Part shown: piece by piece, positions 1-5,229 of the stretch
How the letters are laid out: each line of letters opens with the position of its first letter
How positions within the stretch are numbered: the first letter of the stretch is position 1
Source: an uncultured Lachnospiraceae bacterium
Lineage (GTDB): Bacteria; Bacillota_A; Clostridia; Lachnospirales; Lachnospiraceae
Assembly (NCBI GenBank): GCA_902780985.1
Contig: CACZHN010000176.1
Coordinates: 1 to 5,234 of the forward strand
Length of the DNA stretch: 5,234 bases
Direction of reading: 5' to 3'
Notes under the pieces: model-generated
Told to the model about the DNA's origin: nothing
What the model saw: the letters and a program-made list of their open reading frames with translations, nothing else
The model's database searches: none
Program-made: the position numbers and the translations under genes

Positions 1-2
1 TA

Positions 3-20
3 ATGTAACATCTATTACAT
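3..20. repeat. Short AT-rich inverted repeat downstream of the 614-aa gene
   Basis: The six-base arms ATGTAA (3-8) and TTACAT (15-20) are perfect complements around a six-base loop, just past the stop codon of the minus-strand gene that ends at 25. It could be part of a weak terminator or a protein site. The stem is short, has little GC and no clear T-run follows within the window, so no function is claimed. Confidence 0.3.
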
Positions 21-24
21 CTCT

Positions 25-1869
25 TTAATCCAAATCTTTCCACTCAATTCCCGCAAGTGAATCCGTACCTTTATTCTCCTCAACCAGAACATTGAACTTT
101 GCTGTAACATCGTTCTCGTACTCCTGTGTCTCGCGGTTCATATATGATCCGTAATCCACATAGTCTCTTATATAGTTAGGATCACCGGAGTAATCTCCAT
201 CAACTCGAGGGATTGTTTCGTCTACTACGGTATAAAGTGTCCAGCAGCTTGTAGGAAGCTCATCGGACGGAGTATTCATATTCCACATACCGCCCATCTT
301 AGCTAACTCTCTGCAGCCTACTTCCTGATTTACGTATTTCCACAGGTAGGAATCCGTAAAATCGCCGCCGTAGTTATTTCCGTAATAACCGCCTGATGTG
401 AAGCATCCGTTTCCGATATATTCCGCAACAGAAGGTCCGAAATGATTCTCCCATCCGTAAATGTCCTTAACAGTGAAAGCACCGTCCTTCTCGGAAACTA
501 CAGCGAATACACCTGCTCCGTCACCGATCAGAAGTTCGAATACTCCGTCACAGTCAAGGTCGTAATATGTATACTTAGCAGGTATTCCGTTCTGGCTTAT
601 CATTAATTCATCAGCAAGTGCAGCATATTCATTTGCAAAGAATCCTGCATATCTTGCATCCTGCTCATCAAATGATGCCGGAGTTCTGTCTCCTTCAGCA
701 CCGGCTGCCGGCTTCTCTTCCGGCTTATCCTCATTTGCACCGGCTCTCCACCACGCATTTCCCGCAAGGTCAGTGCTGTTATCACCGAGCACAAGCTTAG
801 GATTATGAGGGAACATTATATCTTCCGTATAACGATTCTCCTGATAAGCTCCGATGTAGAGATCGGCTTCTTCAGCAGTGATCACGTAATAATCCCATTT
901 TCTTTCCTGATGAAGCTGCCAGAAATTGTCGGCAACCTTAACCTCATCGGCAATACCGACTTCTGCAAGATGCTCATTAAATGCTGCTACACCTTCATCT
1001 CCGTGGTAATTCGTTTTACGTTCTTCATTATCGATATATTTATTGTCAGCATCATATGAAATGATATGGATTCCGCAGTCATCACCAAAATCAGGACTGA
1101 AAATGAGTGCCGGAGACATCATTGCCGAATAAACAAATTCTATGCCTGACTCATTTATATCATAAACCGTGATCTTATGGCTGTCTGTATCGTAAGCAAC
1201 TGTCTTGCTGTAAATAACAAGCTTAACCTTATCACCGCTTTTCACGATTTTGAACATATATTCCTTATCATTTGCGGCATATACATCGCATCCGTCCTCA
1301 GTCTGAGTTCCGAGCTTAACATCACCGAATGTGACATTCAGGCTCTTCTCTGCTGCAAGTTCGGCTGCACCGTCCTTCTCAACATAAAGCTGAGCATAGA
1401 TACCGTCTTCCTTATTTACGAAAACGATCATTGCTTCGCTGTCTGAGAAAAAGCTGTCTATCTTAGCGGTAAGAATACCGGTTTCAGCGTAGTTACTCTT
1501 TAAATAAGCTTCGCAGCTTCCTGTCTCATTCGGGATCTTATCGTATTTATCCGCACCGAATTCACCCATGGTACAGTAACCGATCTCTTCTCCGAGAGCC
1601 TGAAGCTTTGCAAGCATTACCGATGTTTTTTCCTCAACAACTGCTTCTGTAGCGGCTTCCGTCTCTGTCACAACCTCGGTTGAAGCTTCTTCCGTAAGCT
1701 TATCCAGATCTACCAACGAATCTGATCCCGCATTTGAACCGTACTTCTCACCCTCATCAGCCCTGTTTCTGTTTGATGAGCTGAGTTTGACAGCCAGAAT
1801 GACTATTCCCACTATCAAAACAAGCGACACCGCAGCTATCGCTATCTTTTGTACTTTTGTTAATTTCAT
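25..1869 (-). CDS. Membrane-anchored extracytoplasmic protein of unknown function (614 aa)
   Basis: I do not recognise a named family. From the chosen start the protein has a short Lys-rich N-terminus, one hydrophobic segment at about residues 9-27 followed by SSSNRNR, then a low-complexity linker rich in Thr, Glu and Ala (about 59-82). This predicts an uncleaved signal anchor with the bulk outside the cell. No lipobox Cys is present. A larger first module (about 85-375) is rich in beta-prone stretches. A second charged, Pro-rich linker (about 378-399) leads to a C-terminal module beginning with an acidic YYDLDCDGVFELLIG motif (D437, D439, D441, G442, E445). That motif resembles the calcium-binding loops common in clostridial secreted proteins. 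The start was set at 1869 because GGGGAGG lies nine bases upstream (1885-1879). The in-frame ATG at 1902 would sit inside the predicted -10 box and has no good ribosome binding site. A substrate-sensing or cell-surface role is inference only. Confidence 0.85.
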   Translation of the reverse strand: MKLTKVQKIAIAAVSLVLIVGIVILAVKLSSSNRNRADEGEKYGSNAGSDSLVDLDKLTEEASTEVVTETEAATEAVVEEKTSVMLAKLQALGEEIGYCTMGEFGADKYDKIPNETGSCEAYLKSNYAETGILTAKIDSFFSDSEAMIVFVNKEDGIYAQLYVEKDGAAELAAEKSLNVTFGDVKLGTQTEDGCDVYAANDKEYMFKIVKSGDKVKLVIYSKTVAYDTDSHKITVYDINESGIEFVYSAMMSPALIFSPDFGDDCGIHIISYDADNKYIDNEERKTNYHGDEGVAAFNEHLAEVGIADEVKVADNFWQLHQERKWDYYVITAEEADLYIGAYQENRYTEDIMFPHNPKLVLGDNSTDLAGNAWWRAGANEDKPEEKPAAGAEGDRTPASFDEQDARYAGFFANEYAALADELMISQNGIPAKYTYYDLDCDGVFELLIGDGAGVFAVVSEKDGAFTVKDIYGWENHFGPSVAEYIGNGCFTSGGYYGNNYGGDFTDSYLWKYVNQEVGCRELAKMGGMWNMNTPSDELPTSCWTLYTVVDETIPRVDGDYSGDPNYIRDYVDYGSYMNRETQEYENDVTAKFNVLVEENKGTDSLAGIEWKDLD

Positions 1870-1878
1870 ACCATTTTT

Positions 1879-1885
1879 CCTCCCC
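1879..1885 (-). promoter_or_regulatory. Ribosome binding site that fixes the start at 1869
   Basis: GGGGAGG on the minus strand is followed by nine bases and then ATG at 1869. This strong site decides between the two in-frame ATG codons (1902 and 1869), and it lies inside the reading frame that would run from 1902. Translation therefore most likely begins at 1869, giving 614 rather than 625 residues. Confidence 0.75.
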
Positions 1886-1900
1886 TTTAGTACCTCAAAC

Positions 1901-1928
1901 ATTTTAAAGCTTTTCTTTCATTTGTCAA
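1901..1928 (-). promoter_or_regulatory. SigA-type promoter for the 614-aa membrane-anchored protein
   Basis: On the minus strand a perfect -35 box TTGACA (1928-1923) is followed by a 16-base spacer and TAAAAT (1906-1901), a five-of-six match to TATAAT. Transcription would begin near 1894, about 25 bases before the ATG at 1869. It lies in the 79-base gap after the upstream membrane-protein gene, so this gene has its own promoter even though it follows the metG operon on the same strand. Confidence 0.7.
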
Positions 1929-1948
1929 GTGAGGCAGGAGGATGGAGG

Positions 1949-2803
1949 TCAATCCCAGACAGCTTCTTTCTTGGTGACTTTTTCGCCCCAGTATGAAGCC
2001 CATTTCTCGCAGAACATCCAGGTGTATTTTAAGTTTTTCTCCTGTCGCATCTTAGCACAGGCAGGGAGGCTACCCCAGCATATCGATGGGATGCCTATGA
2101 TTATCGGATACAGCGGTCCAAGCAGCAGGGCTTGAAATGTATGGCCGTACTCATGTACTATAACTTTGCTGCAGTAATTAAGTCTTCCTTCCGGATTCGG
2201 GTCTTCCTTGCCATTCTCTTCCATTCCCGGTTCCCACGGTGTAAAGATGAAGAGTCCCATGGAAAGTCCGGAATTTGCATGCCATGCGGTCTTTACGACT
2301 CCGCCGTAATACTCGTGAGGGCACTTAATATTCACAAGGTAGATAAAAAATCCTACCATAGTCTGCATGCTTCCCCAGGTCAGATGCAGAAACACTCCGA
2401 TCGGGTACCACCAGCGTCTGTCGGTCTTCCAATTGCTTTCAACCGCCAGATACAGGCCTATAAGCATAAGTCCCAGGAAGTAACACAGTCCGTCCTTTAT
2501 GTCATAAACGCTTCCGAGAATAATACCTAAAGGTGAATCCTTATCGATTCCCAGGATATCATTTATCTTCACCGCCTGGAGGACCTCGGCGATCCATCCC
2601 AGGCAGTAGCATAACATCGGAAGTACGTAAACCGAGAATGTTCCGTCCTTTGCAAAGAATATCCTCAGAAGAAAATATACTGTCGGTATTACAAGTATAT
2701 CTCCCAGATATCCGCGTACGGCTCCCTCACCGTGTTTCGCGATCATTATCTCTGTACATAGAAATACCTGGAATAATAAGAAATATTTCAATCTGTCTTT
2801 CAA
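1949..2803 (-). CDS. Membrane protein: DUF2809 (YjgA-like) region plus HEYGH metalloprotease-like region (284 aa)
   Basis: Residues about 5-121 look like DUF2809, a small multi-spanning membrane family of unknown function (often labelled YjgA-like). The marks are an early E18, the GDILVIPTVYFLLR stretch (34-47), EVLQ (73-76) and GSVYDIKDGLCYFLG (97-111). Residues about 132-284 form a second part: a hydrophobic segment (about 135-157), a WHANSGLSMGLFIF signature (174-187), then VIVHEYGHTFQALLLGPLY with HEYGH at 217-221 followed by a hydrophobic stretch ending GIPSICW, and a C-terminal EKWASYWGE. HExxH is the zinc site of gluzincin-type metallopeptidases; H217, H221 and perhaps E266 could be ligands and E218 catalytic. 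Peptidase activity is inferred and substrates are unknown. The start is TTG, backed by AAGGAG six bases upstream. It overlaps the metG TGA by four bases (TTGA), so it is probably translationally coupled to metG. A rotary or regulatory role with no catalysis cannot be excluded. Confidence 0.88.
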   Translation of the reverse strand: MKDRLKYFLLFQVFLCTEIMIAKHGEGAVRGYLGDILVIPTVYFLLRIFFAKDGTFSVYVLPMLCYCLGWIAEVLQAVKINDILGIDKDSPLGIILGSVYDIKDGLCYFLGLMLIGLYLAVESNWKTDRRWWYPIGVFLHLTWGSMQTMVGFFIYLVNIKCPHEYYGGVVKTAWHANSGLSMGLFIFTPWEPGMEENGKEDPNPEGRLNYCSKVIVHEYGHTFQALLLGPLYPIIIGIPSICWGSLPACAKMRQEKNLKYTWMFCEKWASYWGEKVTKKEAVWD

Positions 2804-4422
2804 GCCAGTCTCCTTCGTTCCTCCTCAATGACCGATTTATCCAGTCTCTCGAAAAGTATCTGTATTTCGGGAAGTTCATATCCCACAGTAACCTCTTTTG
2901 TATGCCAGTCGTCGGATATTCCCAGCCATCCGCATACCTTCTCTGATGAGAAAGGTAAGTACGGCTTAAGGATCACCGCCAGATTCGCTATGATCTGCAC
3001 ACACTGATAAAGCGTGTTTTTGCAGGCTTCAGGATCTTCAGTTCTGGTCTTCCAAGGCTGTTCATCATCGAAGAACTTGTTGGCCTTACGGACCACCTCA
3101 AAGACTCCCTCTATAGCATCCTTGATATTTCCCTTCTCTATCCTGTCCCCGGTTGTTTCATACAGGTTCCTAAGCGTTTCTTCCCACTCACTCGATATTA
3201 CACCTTCCGGTACAATACCGTCAAAATATTTATTGATAAATGCGAGGCTTCGGTTTATGAAGTTGCCGTAAGCCCCCAGAAGCTCACCGTTATGATTATT
3301 TACATATTCGGTCCATGAGAAATCCGCATCCTTCTTTTCAGGACCGTTGGTAAGGAAGTAATATCTCAGCGAATCCGGATTGTACCTATCCAAGAGATCC
3401 GTTATCCATATGGCATAATTACGACTTGTGGAAATCTTCCTTCCCTCCAGAGTCAGATATTCGCTGGATACTATCTGATCCGGCAGTCTGAGTCCCTGTC
3501 CGTGAGCCAGAATGAGTGCCGGAAGGATTATGGTATGGAACGGAATGTTATCCTTACCATGTACATAGTAATGCTTTGCATCCTCTCCGAAAAGCTCTTC
3601 AAAGCTTTCGCCTCTTTCATCCGCCACACGCTTGGCTGCCGAAAGATATCCGAGGACATTTTCCGCCCAGATATAAATGGTCTTATTCTCATAGCCCTCT
3701 TTCGGAACCGGGATTCCCCAGTCCAGATCTCTTGTAAGGGCTCTGTCTCTCAGGCCCTCATCCAGATATCGGTTCGTAAATGCAATCGCATTCTTACGCC
3801 AGTTTGTTCCGTTTTCCACAAGGGTTCTGAGCTCCTTTTCAAGCTTGGAGATTGCTATATATAAATGTGTTGATGCCCGGAACGTTACCGGGTTACTACA
3901 GACGGCACAGACAGGTTCCTTCAGGCTTTCCGGCTCCAGCACCGTACCGCAGAGATCGCATTGATCTCCTCTTGCGGGTTCACCACAGCTCGGGCATATT
4001 CCCGTTACGAATCTGTCCGCCAGAAATGTATTGCAGCATTCGCAGTAAGCCTGCGGTGTCTCCTTCTCATAAACGTACTTGCTCTTATAGAGTATCCTAT
4101 GAAAATCCTGAATAAACGCCTTATGCTGTTCATCGGAAGTCTTGGTGTAGCAGTCATAGCTGAATCCAAGTCTGTTGAAGCAGTCAACAAACTCCTCATG
4201 ATATCTGTCACTTACCTCTCTCGGAGTCTTTCCCTCCGCCTTTGCCCTTAATGCTACAGGGGTTCCGTGACAATCGCTTCCGGATACATAATAAACCTTA
4301 TCTCCGCAGGCTCTGTGATATCTGGCGATAACGTCTCCTGCCAGAAGTCCCGCTATATGTCCTATGTGTAATGAGCCGTTGGCATACGGCCATGCTCCGC
4401 CGATCAATACATTTTTATTCAT
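2800..4422 (-). CDS. metG: Methionyl-tRNA synthetase (540 aa, form without C-terminal tRNA-binding domain)
   Basis: This cytoplasmic class I synthetase attaches methionine to tRNA-Met using ATP, serving both initiation and elongation. The N-terminal Rossmann fold carries GGAWPYANGSLHIGH with the HIGH signature at 19-22. The connective insertion holds four CxxC pairs (C127/C130, C143/C146, C155/C158, C172/C175), the double zinc-knuckle arrangement. The KMSKS loop appears as KISTS at 329-333. In the helical anticodon-binding region, N387, R391 and W457 align by pattern with E. coli N391, R395 and W461, which read the CAU anticodon. At 540 residues it stops after the anticodon-binding domain and lacks the roughly 110-residue Trbp111-like dimerisation domain of the E. 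coli and B. subtilis enzymes. The start has AGGAGG (4435-4430) seven bases upstream. Expression is controlled by the Met T-box leader immediately upstream. The segment YIWAENVLGYLSA (250-262) differs from the more usual WLDAPIGY-type active-site strand. A second MetRS elsewhere in the genome is possible. Confidence 0.97.
   Translation of the reverse strand: MNKNVLIGGAWPYANGSLHIGHIAGLLAGDVIARYHRACGDKVYYVSGSDCHGTPVALRAKAEGKTPREVSDRYHEEFVDCFNRLGFSYDCYTKTSDEQHKAFIQDFHRILYKSKYVYEKETPQAYCECCNTFLADRFVTGICPSCGEPARGDQCDLCGTVLEPESLKEPVCAVCSNPVTFRASTHLYIAISKLEKELRTLVENGTNWRKNAIAFTNRYLDEGLRDRALTRDLDWGIPVPKEGYENKTIYIWAENVLGYLSAAKRVADERGESFEELFGEDAKHYYVHGKDNIPFHTIILPALILAHGQGLRLPDQIVSSEYLTLEGRKISTSRNYAIWITDLLDRYNPDSLRYYFLTNGPEKKDADFSWTEYVNNHNGELLGAYGNFINRSLAFINKYFDGIVPEGVISSEWEETLRNLYETTGDRIEKGNIKDAIEGVFEVVRKANKFFDDEQPWKTRTEDPEACKNTLYQCVQIIANLAVILKPYLPFSSEKVCGWLGISDDWHTKEVTVGYELPEIQILFERLDKSVIEEERRRLA
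2810..2815 (-). promoter_or_regulatory. Ribosome binding site supporting a TTG start inside the end of metG
   Basis: AAGGAG on the minus strand sits within the last metG codons, six bases before TTG at 2803. It is the reason for choosing the rare TTG start rather than the later in-frame ATG at residue 20, which would remove the first hydrophobic segment. The overlap TTGA (start TTG, stop TGA) places termination of metG translation on top of initiation of the next gene. Confidence 0.7.
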
Positions 4423-4448
4423 TTCATTTCCTCCTAAATTAGATTGAT

Positions 4449-4462
4449 AACTGTCAGCAGTT
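4449..4462 (-). repeat. Small hairpin between T-box terminator and metG ribosome binding site
   Basis: In the transcript AACTG (4462-4458) pairs with CAGTT (4453-4449) around the loop CTGA. It lies after the leader terminator and 13 bases before AGGAGG of metG. It is short and may be incidental, or it may keep the region before the ribosome binding site structured. Confidence 0.3.
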
Positions 4463-4478
4463 TCGAATTTTTTGTACT

Positions 4479-4520
4479 AAAAAAGCCCTCCTCTCTGAAA
4501 TAAATTCAGGGACGAGAGCT
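4479..4520 (-). terminator. Rho-independent attenuator of the metG T-box
   Basis: In the transcript, positions 4520-4505 (beginning AGCTCTCG) pair with 4499-4484 (ending GGAGGGCT) around a five-base loop, giving a 16-position stem with one wobble pair and two mismatches. A run of six T residues overlaps and follows the stem (4484-4479). The 5' arm contains the TCGTCCCT needed by the antiterminator, so the two structures are mutually exclusive. Confidence 0.88.
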
Positions 4521-4543
4521 ATTACGCTTCGTGTTACCACCCT
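4508..4543 (-). promoter_or_regulatory. T-box antiterminator element
   Basis: AGGG (4543-4540) pairs with CCCT (4511-4508), and ACGA (4532-4529) pairs with TCGT (4515-4512). Between them the seven-base bulge TGGTAAC (4539-4533) offers TGGT to the 3' end of uncharged tRNA-Met. The usual sequence is AGGGTGGNACCGCG; here ACCGCG is replaced by AACACG, but the second helix is preserved. The 3' side of this element is the 5' arm of the terminator. Confidence 0.85.
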
Positions 4544-4578
4544 AATTCGCCCATACCTCACGATATGCGCCTTATCAA

Positions 4579-4637
4579 CTACGGACGGGAAATGATCCAT
4601 CGATAGTCTATCACTGTAACGGGTGAACCCGTCGTAG
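4579..4637 (-). promoter_or_regulatory. T-box Stem II / IIA region with alternative pairings
   Basis: CTACGACGGG (4637-4628) can pair with CCCGTCCGTAG (4589-4579), leaving one bulged base. Its ACGGG half can instead pair with CCCGT just downstream, in the near-palindrome ACGGGTTCACCCGT (4632-4619), which is followed by TA. A CGTTA element is typical of the Stem IIA/B pseudoknot region of T-boxes, so I read this as that region. Which pairing forms cannot be settled by eye. Confidence 0.6.
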
Positions 4638-4662
4638 CCTAAGCTTTTACACCTCGGTACGC

Positions 4663-4761
4663 AGCTCCAAGGCCATGTTCGGTTGCAGCTTGCTCGTCGG
4701 TTCTCATCAATCCCGATTCTCTGTAAAGCTCCCTAACAACTTACTCTTCCTCTTCACAGCT
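4663..4761 (-). promoter_or_regulatory. T-box Stem I with ATG specifier codon
   Basis: The base of the stem pairs AGCT (4761-4758) with AGCT (4666-4663). It continues through GTGA opposite GGA, which looks like the kink-turn at the foot of Stem I, to AGG/CCT. Above the specifier loop, GTTGT (4740-4736) pairs with GCAAC (4686-4682), AGCTT (4730-4726) with AAGCT (4691-4687), and TCGG (4716-4713) with CCGA (4700-4697). The distal loop is GATTGATGAGAA. The specifier loop reads GAACATGG, with ATG at 4676-4674 followed by a purine, as expected for a Met codon that pairs with the CAU anticodon. Confidence 0.85.
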
Positions 4762-4768
4762 TTGCTAT

Positions 4769-4797
4769 AGGCTACAACAATGTTTTTAAATTGTCAA
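4769..4797 (-). promoter_or_regulatory. Promoter of the metG T-box transcript
   Basis: A perfect -35 box TTGACA (4797-4792) is followed by a 17-base spacer and TAGCCT (4774-4769). The -10 box is weak overall but keeps the three most conserved positions (T1, A2, T6). The predicted transcript start, near 4762, falls exactly at the foot of Stem I, which supports the assignment. Confidence 0.65.
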
Positions 4798-4921
4798 TGC
4801 TTTATTCTTATCAGCAGTTTATACATTCTAAAGATTTACTGTCGTTAACTTTTATACAAAAAGTCTTCTATTTATCTTAATTTTATATTCAAAAAACGTA
4901 AATATGGATTATAAATCTCGG
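4798..4921. other. AT-rich divergent intergenic stretch without a recognised feature
   Basis: This lies between the metG leader promoter (reading left) and the lipoprotein promoter (reading right). It is AT-rich with several A/T runs and contains the six-base palindrome GTTAAC (4844-4849). I see no convincing ORF, hairpin terminator or operator. It may hold upstream promoter elements for either direction. Confidence 0.5.
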
Positions 4922-4930
4922 TGCTACAAT
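4922..4930 (+). promoter_or_regulatory. Extended -10 promoter for the small lipoprotein gene
   Basis: TGCTACAAT combines the TGN extension with TACAAT, a five-of-six match to TATAAT. There is no good -35 box at 16-18 bases upstream, which is tolerated for extended -10 promoters. Transcription would start near 4937, about 29 bases before the ATG at 4966. A nearby TATATT (4934-4939) is an alternative with no better -35. Confidence 0.55.
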
Positions 4931-4965
4931 GTATATATTCTTGAATCACTAAGGAGGAAGACATA

Positions 4966-5229
4966 ATGGCAAGAAAAAAGACAACAAAGTTAATCACCGG
5001 ATTATTCTTATCCGCGGTACTTGTACATGCACTTTACGGCTGCGGAGACTCATCCACCGAGACTGCTAAAGCCGAAACAACCACACAGGCTATAACAACA
5101 GAAGCCACAACAGAAGCCACAACGGAAGACGATACGGTTACAGGTGAAGAAGGCGAATCAAAAGAATTCACATTCACAAATGACGAAGAAAACGGCCTGA
5201 CCATCAATGAAGTAACGAGTGAAGAATAA
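4966..5229 (+). CDS. Small predicted lipoprotein with Thr/Glu repeats (87 aa)
   Basis: The N-terminus MARKKTTK is basic. It is followed by a hydrophobic stretch (about 9-24) and LYGC with Cys26, fitting a lipobox (Tyr at -2 is less usual), then GDSS. Signal peptidase II cleavage would leave a 62-residue lipoprotein anchored to the outer face of the membrane. The mature part is a Thr/Glu/Ala linker (about 31-57) with three TTE(A/D) units at 44-55, then an acidic tail ending NEVTSEE with no recognisable domain. The start is supported by AAGGAGG (4951-4957) eight bases upstream and by the extended -10 promoter before that. The gene is divergent from metG. The stop TAA overlaps a following ATG (TAATG). 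The function is unknown. It could be a small independent lipoprotein, or the 5' part of a longer gene cut short by a stop codon or frameshift, which the window is too short to test. Confidence 0.8.
   Translation: MARKKTTKLITGLFLSAVLVHALYGCGDSSTETAKAETTTQAITTEATTEATTEDDTVTGEEGESKEFTFTNDEENGLTINEVTSEE
5095..5130 (+). repeat. Three tandem 12-base units encoding TTE(A/D)
   Basis: Two identical copies of ACAACAGAAGCC (5095-5106 and 5107-5118) are followed by a diverged copy ACAACGGAAGAC (5119-5130). The unit is in frame and encodes TTEA, TTEA, TTED. It forms the flexible linker after the lipoprotein Cys and could change copy number by replication slippage without a frameshift. Confidence 0.85.

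Larger units (their letters stand above)
4479..4762 (-). promoter_or_regulatory. T-box leader specific for methionine, controlling metG
   Basis: The 5' leader RNA of metG has all parts of a T-box riboswitch. In transcript order there is Stem I (4761-4663) with a specifier loop showing ATG (4676-4674), a Stem II/IIA region (4637-4579), a Stem III-like hairpin, the T-box sequence AGGGTGGTAACACGA (4543-4529), and a terminator ending in a T-run. The Stem III-like hairpin pairs ATATC (4566-4562) with GGTAT (4557-4553) around a GTGA tetraloop. In known T-boxes uncharged tRNA pairs its anticodon with the specifier and its NCCA end with the UGGN bulge, which stabilises the antiterminator and lets transcription continue. 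Here the bulge is TGGT, matching a tRNA with discriminator base A. The specifier and the downstream gene agree on methionine. The transcript start near 4762 is estimated from the promoter spacing. Confidence 0.93.

Noticed and set aside
2132..2946. Two plus-strand open frames (2132-2530 and 2533-2946) of over 130 codons each
   Set aside because: They lie antisense to the DUF2809/HEYGH gene and the end of metG, have no good ribosome binding sites, and give low-complexity, family-less translations. The minus-strand proteins carry recognisable motifs.
3502..4251. Several plus-strand open frames opposite metG
   Set aside because: They overlap each other in different frames and lie wholly antisense to a confidently identified synthetase, so they are shadows.
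4619..4632. GGGTTCACCC stretch resembling a tRNA T-arm
   Set aside because: No acceptor, D or anticodon arms surround it, and it fits the Stem IIA position of the T-box leader.
4764..4769. TATAGC as the -10 box of the metG leader
   Set aside because: It would need a 22-base spacer from TTGACA and would place the transcript start inside Stem I, so TAGCCT at 4774-4769 is preferred.
4423..4800. SAM riboswitch as the regulator of metG
   Set aside because: The leader matches T-box elements throughout, and I see no SAM-I type core. The ATG specifier explains the methionine link.
4454..4820. Ten-base direct repeat TCAGCAGTTT at 4454-4463 and 4811-4820 flanking the T-box region
   Set aside because: It is short, one copy is part of a small hairpin, and there is no transposase or inverted terminal repeat. 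Chance is the simpler explanation.
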